Of a DNA stretch of 64,000 nt, positions 1 through 12,155 are shown one piece after another. Origin of the DNA: Croceibacterium salegens (lineage in GTDB: Bacteria > Pseudomonadota > Alphaproteobacteria > Sphingomonadales > Sphingomonadaceae). Position numbers and translations under genes: made by a program. The stretch covers positions 41,454 to 105,453 of the forward strand of contig NZ_WTYM01000031.1 of assembly GCF_009827435.1 (NCBI RefSeq), read 5' to 3'. Positions within the stretch are counted from its first letter, which is position 1; every line of letters begins with the position of its first letter. The notes under the pieces were generated by a model, which was given only the letters and a program-made list of their open reading frames with translations, had not been told where the DNA came from and ran no database searches.

Positions 1-1
1 G

Positions 2-274
2 CCGATCCCGACCATCATCACGGTCTATGCGGATCGCAGCTTCACCTTCGTCACGAAGACGCCCCCGGCGAGCTTCCTGATCAAGAAGGCGGCGGGCCTC
101 AAGTCGGGTTCCAAGGAACCGGGCAAGGTTTCGGCGGGCAAGATCGCCCGGTCGAAGCTGGCCGAAATCGCCGAAGTGAAGATGAAGGATCTCAACGCCA
201 ACGACATCGAAGCGGCGACGAAGATCATCGAAGGCTCCGCTCGCGCGATGGGCCTCGAAGTGGTGGAGGGCTGA
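2..274 (+). CDS. rplK: 50S ribosomal protein L11, C-terminal part (5' end outside window)
   Basis: Part of the large ribosomal subunit, at the GTPase-associated centre that binds 23S rRNA helices 43/44. The first readable codons give [20 protein letters not shown], and the reading continues through the typical L11 C-terminal domain ([15 protein letters not shown], then a helix ending in MGLEVVEG) to a TGA stop. About 90 residues of the usual 142 or so are present, so the start lies before the window. rplA follows after 4 bases, the conserved rplK-rplA order. rplJ-rplL do not follow within the window. Confidence 0.97.
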   Translation, partial: PIPTIITVYADRSFTFVTKTPPASFLIKKAAGLKSGSKEPGKVSAGKIARSKLAEIAEVKMKDLNANDIEAATKIIEGSARAMGLEVVEG

Positions 275-278
275 ACCG

Positions 279-974
279 ATGGCTAAGCTCAGCAAGAAGC
301 AGAAGGCCGCGGCCGAACTCGACGGCGAGAAGCTGTACGGCATCGAAGAAGCGCTGAAGATGCTGCGCGACATGGCCTCGAAGAAGTTCGACGAGACCGT
401 CGAAGTCGCTATGAACCTCGGCGTCGACCCGCGTCACGCCGACCAGATGGTTCGCGGCATGGTCTCGCTCCCGGCCGGTACCGGCAAGGAGATGAAGGTC
501 GCCGTGTTCGCCAAGGGCGACAAGGCCGACGAGGCGCTCGCCGCCGGTGCCGACAAGGTCGGTGCCGAAGACCTGATGGAAGACATGCAGGCCGGCAACC
601 TCAACTACGACCGCGTGATCGCGACCCCCGACATGATGGGCGTCGTCGGCCGTCTCGGTAAGGTGCTCGGCCCCAAGGGCCTGATGCCGAACCCGAAGCT
701 CGGCACCGTCACGCCGAACGTCGCGCAGGCAGTCAAGGACGCCAAGGGCGGCCAGGTCGAATTCCGCGTCGAGAAGATGGGCATCATCCACTCGGGCATC
801 GGCAAGCTGTCGTTCAAGGACGCCGACCTGAAGGCGAACTTCAAGGCGCTGACCGACGCGATCGTCAAGGCCAAGCCGAGCGGCGCCAAGGGCAAGTACG
901 TCAGGAAGGTGACCGTCACCTCGACGATGGGCCCGGGCCTCAAGGTCGACCTCGCGGAAGTCGAAGGCGCGTAA
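279..974 (+). CDS. rplA: 50S ribosomal protein L1
   Basis: Forms the L1 stalk of the large subunit, helps release deacylated tRNA from the E site, and in many bacteria represses its own operon. The 231-residue product has the usual L1 length. It begins [14 protein letters not shown] and contains the conserved central block [19 protein letters not shown] followed by [14 protein letters not shown]. It is co-transcribed with rplK (4-base gap), and a strong intrinsic terminator about 50 bases downstream ends the operon. This is the last housekeeping ribosomal gene here; everything to the right is accessory metabolism. Confidence 0.98.
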   Translation: MAKLSKKQKAAAELDGEKLYGIEEALKMLRDMASKKFDETVEVAMNLGVDPRHADQMVRGMVSLPAGTGKEMKVAVFAKGDKADEALAAGADKVGAEDLMEDMQAGNLNYDRVIATPDMMGVVGRLGKVLGPKGLMPNPKLGTVTPNVAQAVKDAKGGQVEFRVEKMGIIHSGIGKLSFKDADLKANFKALTDAIVKAKPSGAKGKYVRKVTVTSTMGPGLKVDLAEVEGA

Positions 975-1025
975 CCTTCTGCGCTACCGCGCTTTGCGCT
1001 CCTTGAGCGCGAGCAAGGGACAAGC

Positions 1026-1060
1026 AAGGGGCCGGCGGAGCGATCCGCCGGCCCCTTTCG
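1026..1060 (+). terminator. Rho-independent terminator of the rplK-rplA operon
   Basis: A perfect 14-bp stem (1026-1039 pairing with 1044-1057) closes a GCGA tetraloop and runs into TTT. The stem core CCGGCGGA/TCCGCCGG is almost the same as that of the terminator at 3588-3617 after the next gene. Confidence 0.93.
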
Positions 1061-1109
1061 TTTGGCGCCCGGCGCTTTGGCGGGGCGATACGTCGACTCG
1101 ATGCCAAAA

Positions 1110-1160
1110 GGGGGGGATTCACCCGATAGCCGCGGGGGGGGAAGGGGTCGACAGTCGGGG
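1110..1160 (+). other. G-run tract in the sulfatase leader
   Basis: Four runs of G lie on the plus strand at 1110-1116 (7), 1134-1141 (8), 1144-1147 (4) and 1157-1160 (4), just upstream of the sulfatase start at 1187. Such spacing could allow a G-quadruplex in DNA or in the 5' leader of the mRNA. No protein-coding signal is seen in 975-1186. Confidence 0.4.
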
Positions 1161-1186
1161 CCTAATCCGCGTGAGAGGAACTCCCC

Positions 1187-3559
1187 ATGGCACTCAAGGA
1201 ATACAAGCCCAGTCAGGCATTCAATGGCGTGATCGGCAGGACCTTCGACGTATCCGAACCGTCCTGGCCCTCTCCGAACCGGGCGAAGGAGGGGGTGCCG
1301 AACGTCCTTTTCATTGTCATCGACGACACCGGGTACGGACATCTCGGTTGTTACGGCAGTCCGATCAACACGCCCAACATCGATGCCCTGGCGGCCGATG
1401 GGCTGCGCTACACCAACATGCATACGACATCGCTCTGCTCGCCCTCGCGCTCGTGCTTTATCAACGGGCGCAATCACCATTCGAACGGCATGAATTGCAT
1501 CACCGAAGGCGCAACCGGCTTCCCCGGCGGCAACGGAATGATACCGTTCGAAAACGGCTTCATATCCGAAATCCTCCAGCAGAACGGTTACAACACCTAT
1601 GCGATCGGCAAGTGGCATCTGACGCCGGCCAACCAGGTGTCCGCCGCTGGTCCCTACGACCGCTGGCCGTTGGGCCGCGGCTTCGAGCGCTATTACGGCT
1701 GGCTGGGCGGCGACACGCACCAGTATTACCCTGAGCTGGTGCGCGACAACACGCAGGTCGAGCCCGAATACGGTCCGGAGGACGGCTATCACGTCAACAT
1801 CGACCTGGCTGAGAAGGCTAAGGCAATGATCGCCGACGCCAAGCAGGTCGCGCCGAACAAGCCCTTCTTCATGTACTTCTGCACCGGTGCCGCACATGCT
1901 CCGCACCATGTCCCCGCCGAATGGGCGGACAAGTACAAGGGCGTCTTCGATGACGGCTGGGACGCCTACCGCGAAAGGGTGTTCAAGAAGCAGAAGGAAA
2001 TTGGTGTCATTCCCAAGAACACCAAGCTTTCGCGACACGACCCTGACGTGCAGGACTGGGAGAAGCTCTCCGCCGATGAGCGCAAGCTCTACGCCCGCAT
2101 GATGGAAGTCTTTGCCGGCTTCCTCGAGCACACCGACCATTATATCGGCGAGCTGCTCGCCTTCCTGAAGGACATCGGCGAGTATGAGAACACGCTGATC
2201 ATGCTCGTTTCCGACAATGGCTCAAGCGCCGAGGGCGGCGCGACCGGTTCGGTCAACGAGAACAAGTTCTTCAACAACGTCCCCGACAGCCTCGAGCAGA
2301 ACCTGGCGGCGATCGAAGACATTGGCGGGCCAAAGTACTTCAACCACTTCCCCTGGGGCTGGACCCATGCCGGCAACACCCCCTATCGCCGCTGGAAGCG
2401 CGAGACATATCGTGGTGGCGTGTCCGATCCGTTCATCGTGACCTGGCCCAAGGGGATCAAGGCGAAGGGCGAGATCCGCACCCAATTCTGCCATGGTATC
2501 GACATGGTTCCGACAGTGCTCGACTGCCTGGAAATCGACCCGCCGGAAGCGATCCGCGGGATCACGCAATCACCGATCGAAGGTTTCAGCCTCAAGAGTA
2601 CCTTCGACGACAAGGATGCGGAAGCTGTCCACCGGACCCAGTATTTCGAGATGTTTGGGCACCGTTCGATCTATCACGATGGCTGGCGCGCCGTTTGTCC
2701 GTGGCCGGGCGATTCCTTTACCGAAGCAGAGCACGAATTCGGCGAGATGATCTCGAATGACATGCTCACCGAACTCGATGCCAAGGGCTGGGAACTCTTC
2801 GACCTCACCGAGGACCCGGCGGAGACTACCAATGTCGCAAAGGACAATCCCGCCAAGCTGATCGAGATGATCGGTCTGTGGTACTCCGAAGCTGGGAAGT
2901 ACAAGGTGTTCCCGATCGACAGCCGGACCACCATTCGCCTCGCCGAGGAACGACCGCAAATCGCAGCCGCGCGGGACAAATACGTCTACTATCCCGGAAC
3001 CCAGACAGTGCCCTCATCGGTCGGTCCACGCCTGCTGAACGTGGCGCATTCGGTCAGCGTGCATGTCACGATACCCAAGGGTGGGGCCGAGGGTGCGCTG
3101 TTCACGGTCGGCGGCAATGATGGGGGCTTCTGCCTCTACATCAAGGACGGCAAGCTGACCTATGGCTACAATTATGTGGCCGACCAGCGGTTCACCATTC
3201 GATCCGACGACAAGGTGCCCGAGGGCGATCACGTTCTCAGTTTCGAATTCGAGCCGACGGGCGAAGCCGATGTTGCGAAGGGCAAGGGAACGCCCGGCAA
3301 TATTTCCCTGTTCTTCGACGGCGAAGCGGCCGGGGAAGGCGAATTGCCGGTGACCATCCCGATCCAGTTCGGACTTGCCGCCAGTTCCATCGTCGGTTGC
3401 GACAATGGTTCGCCGGTCATGCTGGAGGATGAATACAAGCCGCCGTTCACCTTCACCGGCCAGATCCACAAGGTGCTGGTCGATATCACCGGCGAGAGCC
3501 TTGAAGACAAGGAACACCTGATCGAGGCCTATCTCAAGGCCGCGATGGCGAGGCAGTAG
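1187..3559 (+). CDS. Large arylsulfatase (sulfatase family, 790 aa)
   Basis: Hydrolyses sulfate esters, probably of aryl or alkyl alcohols. The metal-binding aspartates DD at residues 46-47 follow NVLFIVI. The formylglycine motif is CSPSR at 84-88, so Cys84 would need conversion to formylglycine. A second metal block, [10 protein letters not shown], lies near residue 345. The first 550 residues form the sulfatase core. The last 200 or so look like an appended beta-rich domain, a size class similar to the 787-residue mycobacterial AtsA/AtsD. No signal peptide is seen, so it is probably cytoplasmic. The start is ATG after a GAGAGGA ribosome-binding site. It stands alone between two terminators, and its substrate is unknown. 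Confidence 0.9.
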   Translation: MALKEYKPSQAFNGVIGRTFDVSEPSWPSPNRAKEGVPNVLFIVIDDTGYGHLGCYGSPINTPNIDALAADGLRYTNMHTTSLCSPSRSCFINGRNHHSNGMNCITEGATGFPGGNGMIPFENGFISEILQQNGYNTYAIGKWHLTPANQVSAAGPYDRWPLGRGFERYYGWLGGDTHQYYPELVRDNTQVEPEYGPEDGYHVNIDLAEKAKAMIADAKQVAPNKPFFMYFCTGAAHAPHHVPAEWADKYKGVFDDGWDAYRERVFKKQKEIGVIPKNTKLSRHDPDVQDWEKLSADERKLYARMMEVFAGFLEHTDHYIGELLAFLKDIGEYENTLIMLVSDNGSSAEGGATGSVNENKFFNNVPDSLEQNLAAIEDIGGPKYFNHFPWGWTHAGNTPYRRWKRETYRGGVSDPFIVTWPKGIKAKGEIRTQFCHGIDMVPTVLDCLEIDPPEAIRGITQSPIEGFSLKSTFDDKDAEAVHRTQYFEMFGHRSIYHDGWRAVCPWPGDSFTEAEHEFGEMISNDMLTELDAKGWELFDLTEDPAETTNVAKDNPAKLIEMIGLWYSEAGKYKVFPIDSRTTIRLAEERPQIAAARDKYVYYPGTQTVPSSVGPRLLNVAHSVSVHVTIPKGGAEGALFTVGGNDGGFCLYIKDGKLTYGYNYVADQRFTIRSDDKVPEGDHVLSFEFEPTGEADVAKGKGTPGNISLFFDGEAAGEGELPVTIPIQFGLAASSIVGCDNGSPVMLEDEYKPPFTFTGQIHKVLVDITGESLEDKEHLIEAYLKAAMARQ

Positions 3560-3587
3560 GACTGTCCATCGCTTCGGATGGACACGG

Positions 3588-3617
3588 GGACCGGCGGAGC
3601 AATCCGCCGGTCCTTTT
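3588..3617 (+). terminator. Rho-independent terminator after the sulfatase
   Basis: An 11-bp stem, GGACCGGCGGA with TCCGCCGGTCC, and a GCAA loop are followed by TTTT. It also sits at the 3' end of the convergent DUF2339 gene. Confidence 0.92.
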
Positions 3618-3626
3618 CCGTTTGTG

Positions 3627-6530
3627 CTACCCCTCGCGCCTGCCGAGTTGCCGCGAATAGACCCAGCCGATGCCGATCAGGCTGACGCCGAGCGCGAGGA
3701 AGCTGGCGATGCGCAGCAGCCCCTCGAGGCCAGCGGCGTCGACCAGGAACACCTTGCCGACCGCGAGCAGCATCAGCACCAGCGAACCGATGCGCCAGCT
3801 GCGCTGGCCGCTGCGCGATCCCCACCACAGGAAGGCGAGCGCCAGAACTATGCCTAGCAGCGAGCGCAGCAGGTCCTCGCTCTGCCCGACAAAGCCGTCG
3901 GTCAGGACCGTCCCGGCGAACAGGTGGCGCAGTTCTGACAGCGCGAGCAGGGCGATGAGCAGCATCATCGCCCCGTCGCAAACCGGGCGCAGCGCGATGA
4001 ACGCTTCGGGCAGGAGGCGGCGCGCGTCCCAGAGCGCGATCAGTGCCAGAGCATAGGCTAGCGCCAGCCAGTCGAACATCGGCGCCGGGCCGATGGCCTG
4101 GTGCGTGGTCAGCGGATTGCGCAGCAGCAGGGTGAACACCGTAAAGTGGGCGAGGAGGAGGGCGATGCCGAGCGCCTCTCCCGCCTTGGCGTGTGCCTTG
4201 CCGAACCGCGAAGCGGCAAGCGCGGCGGCTGCGAGCAGCAGGTCCCACAGCGCACGCTCCGCCATGCCAAGTTCGCGGAACCGGGCGATGTCGTCGATCG
4301 CCAGCGCGTGCTTGAAGACGATGTGCAGGCCGATCGTCGCCGCGGCGAGCCCCGCTCCGGCAAGTACACGGCGCTGCATGTCACTCGCCTCGCGCAATGA
4401 CCACCAGGCGAGCAGCGCTGCCGTCGCCACTGGGGCGATGTGGAGAAGCGCGTCGCGCACCGACAGCGTGGCGACTGTCAGCATTGGCGGGCCGGTGAGC
4501 GCCTCAATGCCGCGCGACAGCCACTGCCCGACCTCCGGCATAGCCCAGATGCCAGCTACCGCGCCCACCGTCCAGCCGGCAGCGCCACGTTCACGCCACG
4601 CCAGTGCCACCCCGATGGCTCCGAGCGCCGCAGTCCATGCCAGCCAGCCGCCGGGCATGACTTGTGCGACCAGTCCATAGGCGACGAGCGCGGCGAGCGC
4701 TTCGGCGGCACGGAGGTGGCGTTTGCGAACCTCGAACCAGGCCAGCCCGGCAAAAGGCGCCATCACCGCAGCCCAGCGCAGCAGCGCACGGGCTACGTCA
4801 GTCGCAGCGGTGCCGCCGCCGAGCCGCTCGATCTCGCGTTCGCTGATTGGCAGGTCGGCCAGCAATGCAAGCAGTGCGACGATCGCGGCGACCCAGGCGA
4901 GCTCCGCCAGCGGGCGTGTGCGTCGGCGGGAGAACAGGACCAGCAAGCCACCGGCAACGATCGCAGCGGCGACAGGTGCGAACCATTCCGGGCTCAGCAT
5001 CAGCAACGCCGCAAAGGCGAGCAGCGCGGTGCTGGCGAGCGGCATCGACAGCAGCCGGTCCGTCGTCCCGTCGCGCCAGCAGCGCGCCGCGGCGAGTGCG
5101 GGGAAAAGGCCGAGGCCGGCGCAGGCGGCGGCCATGCCGGGCTCGCTGTCGTTGGCGTACCACGATCCGAACAGCCAGTAGACCGCCGCAGCCAGGGCCG
5201 GGGCGGCGAGCGAGACCTGCCACAGGTCGAGCTGGCGCGCGCGGCCAAGCCACAGCGCGGCGAGCGGCACGGCAAGGAAGATCGCGGCATACCCGGCGCA
5301 GACCGCGGCGAACGGTCCGGCAGGGGGAATGTCCCAGCCGAACAGCAGCCACACGCCGAGCGCGGCGGCGACCCCGCTCCCTTCGCGCACACGCGGATCG
5401 CGCCAGCCGAGGAACGCCAGCGCAGCTCCCAGCAACAGGTAGAGGCCCCAGGTCAGCGGGGCGTTGCCGCCCTGCTCGACCAGCGCCGCCATCTGCAGGG
5501 TGCCGAGCACCGCAGCGGCGAGGCGGGTTACCCGGTGGTTGGGATCGCCGGCGATAGCCAGCGGCAGCACGACGCCGACCGCCGCTATGTAGAGCCCGAG
5601 CGAGCCAAAATCGCCGTTCCCAGCGACGCCGCCGAGCAGCATCAGCCCGCCCCAGACGAAGGCCGCGGCGAGCGCGAGGTAGCCGAGCCACGGGCGGCCC
5701 TGCCTGCCGCCGGTCCAGGTCAGCCCACCGGTTACCAGCGCGAGGTAAAGCGTGAGCACAGGCACATTGGCCTCGTCGCTCGCCACGAGCGCAGGTGCGG
5801 CGAACCCGCCGACCAGCCCGAGCACCGCGCAGGGCAGGCCGAAGCGGTAGGACAGTGCAATCGCCGCAGCGGTGATCGCAGCGAGTCCGCCGAAGGCCAC
5901 CGCCGGGCCGATCAGGCCGTAGCGCGTGCCGGCGAGGTAGAAGGCGGCGTAGAGGGTCGCGAGCCCGGCCCCGGCGAGCGCCTGTCGCACCCGCGGGTCG
6001 GCAATGCGGTGTTCCTGGCGGTAGGCCAGCTCGGCGGCAGCGAGCAGCAATACGCCGAAAGCGAAACTGAAGGCGACGCGGACGGGCGGCGTGAGCAGCC
6101 CGGCCTCGATCGAGTATTTGACCAGGAAGATACCGGCGAGCGCAAGCGCGATCCCTCCGCCCCAGATTGGCAGGCGGCGTCCAAACACGTCCTCGAAGTC
6201 GAACGTCAGGCGGCGTTCGGCAAGGCGGTCGAGCAGGCTCGGCCGGGGTTCGAATGCAGGCTCCGGTTCAACCGGGGATTCGGCGGTCGTGGGCTCCGGT
6301 TCGGGCGGCGGCGTGGGAGCGGGCGTGGAGGTCGTGACCGTGCGCGCCACCTTGGGCACGGAGGGTGCCGGTACGGTAGCGGGCGAGGGTTCGGCCAACG
6401 GTGCGACACCGCGCCATTCGAGGTCGCCCAGTTGCCGCTCGAACTCGTCGATCCGCCGCTCAAGACCCTTGAACGAGGACCACAGCTGCCAGACGATGAC
6501 CGCCAGGCCGAGGAATAACAGGAACTCCAT
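3627..6530 (-). CDS. DUF2339 family polytopic membrane protein (967 aa)
   Basis: A large inner-membrane protein of unknown function. It begins with one membrane segment (FLLFLGLAVIVWQLW), then a short coiled-coil-like stretch (ERRIDEFERQLGDLEWRG) and a Pro/Glu-rich linker (about residues 45-100). After that come more than 20 alternating hydrophobic segments rich in Ala, Leu and Gly, the layout typical of DUF2339 proteins. Length and N-terminal organisation match the family, which has no established role. It is single, convergent with the sulfatase and divergent from ligA. No catalytic motif is visible. Confidence 0.85.
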   Translation of the reverse strand: MEFLLFLGLAVIVWQLWSSFKGLERRIDEFERQLGDLEWRGVAPLAEPSPATVPAPSVPKVARTVTTSTPAPTPPPEPEPTTAESPVEPEPAFEPRPSLLDRLAERRLTFDFEDVFGRRLPIWGGGIALALAGIFLVKYSIEAGLLTPPVRVAFSFAFGVLLLAAAELAYRQEHRIADPRVRQALAGAGLATLYAAFYLAGTRYGLIGPAVAFGGLAAITAAAIALSYRFGLPCAVLGLVGGFAAPALVASDEANVPVLTLYLALVTGGLTWTGGRQGRPWLGYLALAAAFVWGGLMLLGGVAGNGDFGSLGLYIAAVGVVLPLAIAGDPNHRVTRLAAAVLGTLQMAALVEQGGNAPLTWGLYLLLGAALAFLGWRDPRVREGSGVAAALGVWLLFGWDIPPAGPFAAVCAGYAAIFLAVPLAALWLGRARQLDLWQVSLAAPALAAAVYWLFGSWYANDSEPGMAAACAGLGLFPALAAARCWRDGTTDRLLSMPLASTALLAFAALLMLSPEWFAPVAAAIVAGGLLVLFSRRRTRPLAELAWVAAIVALLALLADLPISEREIERLGGGTAATDVARALLRWAAVMAPFAGLAWFEVRKRHLRAAEALAALVAYGLVAQVMPGGWLAWTAALGAIGVALAWRERGAAGWTVGAVAGIWAMPEVGQWLSRGIEALTGPPMLTVATLSVRDALLHIAPVATAALLAWWSLREASDMQRRVLAGAGLAAATIGLHIVFKHALAIDDIARFRELGMAERALWDLLLAAAALAASRFGKAHAKAGEALGIALLLAHFTVFTLLLRNPLTTHQAIGPAPMFDWLALAYALALIALWDARRLLPEAFIALRPVCDGAMMLLIALLALSELRHLFAGTVLTDGFVGQSEDLLRSLLGIVLALAFLWWGSRSGQRSWRIGSLVLMLLAVGKVFLVDAAGLEGLLRIASFLALGVSLIGIGWVYSRQLGRREG

Positions 6531-6558
6531 CGTGACCCCCTCCCGGCGCGGATGCTAG

Positions 6559-8896
<2,338 letters not shown>

Positions 8897-8900
<4 letters not shown>

Positions 8901-9658
8901 ATCCCGCCCGGCGTCCAGTCGAAGCCGCGCTCGCCGAGTCCCTCGCACAGCGTATCGACGCAGGAATCGAGCGCATCGCGGTCGGTCGAGCGGATGACAA
9001 AGTTGGCCCCGGTCTTGCCCTCGCGGAAGAACGGGTAGCTGCCGATCTGGCACCCCTCGTGCGCCTTCTCGACTTCACTTAGCAGGTCGGCGACCTGGCT
9101 CTCCTGGATCCACCCGCCGACCGTCTCGCTGAGCAGCGGGGCACCGCCTTCCAGCGTGCCGGTCAGGGCATCGAGCATCTGAGCGGCGATCGCCGGGACG
9201 CCCGCCATCATGTGGATGTTGCCGATGCGGATGCCCGGTGCGCCGGACATGCGGTTCTCGATCAGGTCGGCGCCTTCCGGCACGCGGGCCATCCTGAGGC
9301 GCGCTTCGTTCATCCCGCCCTTGGTGACGTAGTAGGCCTCGAGGATCTCCCGGGCGCGCGGATCGATGACCACGGGCACGCCAAGGGCATGGGCGACGCC
9401 ATCGACCGAGATGTCGTCGTGCGTCGGGCCGATCCCGCCGGTGGTGAAGAGGTAATCGTAGCTCGTCCGGAGCGCGTTGACCGCCTCGGCGATGCGCTCG
9501 ATCACGTCCGGGACGACGCGAACTTCGGACAGGCGGATGCCCTGGACCTGCAGCCAGCTTGCCACCTGGGCAATGTTCTTGTCGTGCGTGCGGCCGGACA
9601 GGATCTCGTCGCCGATCACGATCAGCGCGGCGGTCCAGATCCGCCCGGCCCCGGCCAT
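8897..9658 (-). CDS. CinA N-terminal / MoaB-Mog type molybdopterin-binding domain protein
   Basis: A 253-residue protein of the MoCF-binding fold (competence/damage-inducible CinA N-domain family). The N-terminus AALIVIGDEILSGRTHDKN and the loop LFTTGGIGPTHDDIS are the family signatures. The C-terminal deamidase half of full CinA is absent, as in many short homologues. The start chosen is the ATG that overlaps the upstream stop (TGATG); a GTG one codon earlier is possible. It lies between the BVMO and a DUF8021 gene in a tightly coupled operon. Its function there is unknown, and a pyrophosphatase or repair role as in CinA is only possible. Confidence 0.85.
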
Positions 9659-11133
9659 CACGCCGCCTCGGTCTTGGCCGGCAGTCGCTCGAACTTCAGC
9701 ACCCCGTCATCGACCGGACGCTTCCTGAAGTCCTTGCAGTCCTCGAGGTAGTCCTGGTTGAGCCGCCACGGCAAAGTCGGCGCGCTCTTGGGGATGAGGT
9801 GCTTGGCCCGCTGCAGGTAGCCTGAGGAGAACGGAAACGGCTCGATTTCCTCCATCCCGTGGTCTTCGGGCAGGCGTGGAACGGCGATGACGGCGCGCTT
9901 GTCGTGCATGCGGTTGAGCACGCGGCAGATGTAGTCGGAGTTGTTGTCGGCCCGCAGCGTCCAGCTGGCGTTGAGGTAGCCGAACACGATGGCGAGGTTG
10001 GGCACGTTCGAGAACATGCAGCCCCGGTAAAACCAGCGATCGGGCCAGATCAGCGTCTCGCCGTCGAGGCTGACGTCGACCTTGCCGCCGAGCGCGAGCC
10101 GCAGGCCGGTGGCGGTGATGACGATGTCGGCTTCGAGAAGTTCGCCCGACTTGAGACGGATACCGCCGGCTTCGAAGCTCTCGATGTGGCCGGTCTTGAT
10201 CGAGGCGGTGCCGGCCTTGAGCGCGGCGAACAGGTCGCTGTCGGGCACCAGGCACAGGCGCTGGTCCCACGGCGGGTAGGGCGGCTGGAAATCGTCGAGC
10301 GGGTAATCCTCGCCGAGCTCCTGCTTGAGCATCCCGGTGAGGAAGTTGGCGACCTTGTCCGGCTCGTTACGGGCGCGCTTGAACAGGTAGTCGCGCAGGC
10401 GAATGTTCTTCTGCCGGGTGATCCGGTAGGCGAGCCATTCGGGCAGGTACTTGCGCAGGTTGTTGGCGATCTTGTCGCGGCTTGGCCCGGCGGCCATCCA
10501 CGTCGGCGTGCGCTGGAGCATGGTGACGTGGGCGGCCTTGTCGGTCATCGCCGGAACGATCGTCACCGCGGTCGCGCCCGATCCGATCACCACGATCTTC
10601 TTGCCCGCGTAATCGAGCCCCTCGGGCCAGAATTGCGGGTGGATCACCTGTCCGCCGAACTTGTCGATGCCCGGCAACTGCGCATCGTGCGGGTCGTCGT
10701 AATCGTAATAGCCCGAGGCAAGGTAGAGGAAGCGGGAAGTGACGTGCTGCCAGCCGCGCGGGTCCTCGACCGTAAGGTGCCACATCGCCTCGTCCGAATG
10801 CCAGTCGGCGGAGACGACCTTCGAATCGTAACGGATGTGATCCGCAATTCCGCGTTCGTGGACGATGCGGTCGAGGTATTCGCGGATCGCCGGGGCGTCG
10901 GCGATGGCCTTTTCATGGACCCACGGCTCGAACTTGAAGCCGAGGGTGTGCATGTCGCTGTCGCTGCGGATGCCGGGGTAGCGGAACAGGTCCCATGTGC
11001 CGCCGATGTTGCTGCGCCGCTCGAACATGGCGAAGCTTCGTTCGGGGCACATCAACTTCATGTGGGCGGCCATCGAGATGCCGGAAATGCCGGCGCCCAC
11101 GATGGCGACATCGATATCGGGTTGGGGGTTCAT
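9658..11133 (-). CDS. EthA-type Baeyer-Villiger flavin monooxygenase
   Basis: An NADPH- and FAD-dependent monooxygenase that inserts oxygen next to a ketone or oxidises sulfur. In 491 residues the FAD Rossmann motif is GAGISG (13-18). The BVMO fingerprint FGGQVIHPQFWP occupies 159-170 and fits FxGxxxHxxxWP. The NADPH motif is GSGATA (184-189). The block GGTWDLFRYPGIRSDSDMHT and the overall length match mycobacterial EthA (489 aa) closely. The start at 11133 has a GGAAGAGGA ribosome-binding site; an in-frame start 18 codons earlier is less likely. It is coupled to the CinA-like gene. The natural substrate could be an aromatic ketone from lignin-type compounds, which is inference. Confidence 0.9.
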   Translation of the reverse strand: MNPQPDIDVAIVGAGISGISMAAHMKLMCPERSFAMFERRSNIGGTWDLFRYPGIRSDSDMHTLGFKFEPWVHEKAIADAPAIREYLDRIVHERGIADHIRYDSKVVSADWHSDEAMWHLTVEDPRGWQHVTSRFLYLASGYYDYDDPHDAQLPGIDKFGGQVIHPQFWPEGLDYAGKKIVVIGSGATAVTIVPAMTDKAAHVTMLQRTPTWMAAGPSRDKIANNLRKYLPEWLAYRITRQKNIRLRDYLFKRARNEPDKVANFLTGMLKQELGEDYPLDDFQPPYPPWDQRLCLVPDSDLFAALKAGTASIKTGHIESFEAGGIRLKSGELLEADIVITATGLRLALGGKVDVSLDGETLIWPDRWFYRGCMFSNVPNLAIVFGYLNASWTLRADNNSDYICRVLNRMHDKRAVIAVPRLPEDHGMEEIEPFPFSSGYLQRAKHLIPKSAPTLPWRLNQDYLEDCKDFRKRPVDDGVLKFERLPAKTEAA

Positions 11134-11203
11134 CCGTTCCTCTTCCGGTTCGGATTTGAAACTAACCCTTTCGCGGGCGATTGCCACCCCCCGGCAGCGT
11201 GGA

Positions 11204-12151
11204 TCAGCCGTTTCCGTTGCCGTTCGCGGTGGTGAACATCGAGCGGTCGGGCAGGTCGTCCCAGTCGATGGCGAAGCCGTCGGCGCTCTTGCCTTCGACC
11301 TGGTCGCGCGCGGCCTGGACGGTGTTGGCCATCAGGCAGGAGATGGTCATCGGCCCGACGCCGCCGGGCACCGGAGTGACCGCGCGGGCGTGCTGCACCT
11401 CGTCGAACTTGACGTCGCCGACCAGCTTGGTCTTGCCGTCCTCGGTCTTGCGGCGGGTGATGCCGACATCGATGATGACCGCGCCGGGCTTGACCCAGTA
11501 GCCCCTGACCAGCTCCGGCGCGCCGGCGGCGGCGATGATCACGTCGGCCTGGCGGCAGATATCGGGCAGGTCCTTGGTTTCGATGTGCGTCACGGTCACC
11601 GTCGCCTCGCGCTCGAGCATGAGCATGGCGATCGGCTTGCCGACGATGTTGGACTTGCCGATCACCACCACGTCGAGCCCGGTGAGGTCGTCGAACACGG
11701 TGTCGAGCAGCTTCATCACGCCGAAGGGGGTGCACGGGATGATCCCGCCGGTCCCGGTCGACAGGCGTCCGACGTTGACCGGGTGGAACCCGTCGACGTC
11801 CTTGGAGGGCGCGATGGCGCGCAGCACCAGCCCGGTGTCGATGTGCGCGGGCAGCGGGACCTGCACGAGGATGCCGTTGACCGCGTTGTCGGCGTTGAGC
11901 CTGGCGATCAGCGCCAGCAGCTCCTCCTGCGAGGTCTCGGCCGGCAGCCGGTGCTCGAAGCTGGTGATGCCGAGTTCCTGCGACTTCTTGATCTTGCGGC
12001 CGACGTAGACTTCGCTCGCCGGGTCGCTGCCGACCAGCACCACCGCGAGGCCCGGGCGCGGCAGGCCTGCCGCAACCATAGCGTCGATCTGCGCCTTGGT
12101 TTCTCCGTCGAGCGTTTTCGCGACGGCTTTGCCGTCGATAATGTCAGCCAT
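11204..12151 (-). CDS. folD: Bifunctional methylenetetrahydrofolate dehydrogenase/cyclohydrolase
   Basis: Interconverts 5,10-methylene-THF, 5,10-methenyl-THF and 10-formyl-THF with NADP. The family blocks are present: EVYVGRKIKKS with the active-site Lys near 53, NGILVQVPLPAHID, PSKDVDGFHPVNVGRL, VVIGKSNIVGKPIAMLML and TPVPGGVGPMT. At 315 residues it is slightly longer than usual because of a C-terminal tail ending NGNGNG. It lies four bases after metF in an operon facing ligM. It therefore probably recycles the methyl-THF made during O-demethylation as well as serving general C1 metabolism. Confidence 0.96.
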   Translation of the reverse strand: MADIIDGKAVAKTLDGETKAQIDAMVAAGLPRPGLAVVLVGSDPASEVYVGRKIKKSQELGITSFEHRLPAETSQEELLALIARLNADNAVNGILVQVPLPAHIDTGLVLRAIAPSKDVDGFHPVNVGRLSTGTGGIIPCTPFGVMKLLDTVFDDLTGLDVVVIGKSNIVGKPIAMLMLEREATVTVTHIETKDLPDICRQADVIIAAAGAPELVRGYWVKPGAVIIDVGITRRKTEDGKTKLVGDVKFDEVQHARAVTPVPGGVGPMTISCLMANTVQAARDQVEGKSADGFAIDWDDLPDRSMFTTANGNGNG

Positions 12152-12155
12152 CGGA

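Noticed and set aside
4440..6518. Plus-strand open frame of nearly 700 codons opposite the DUF2339 gene
   Set aside because: Its composition (Arg, Gln, Glu, Ala repeats) is that of a shadow frame; the minus strand gives a coherent polytopic membrane protein with known family layout.
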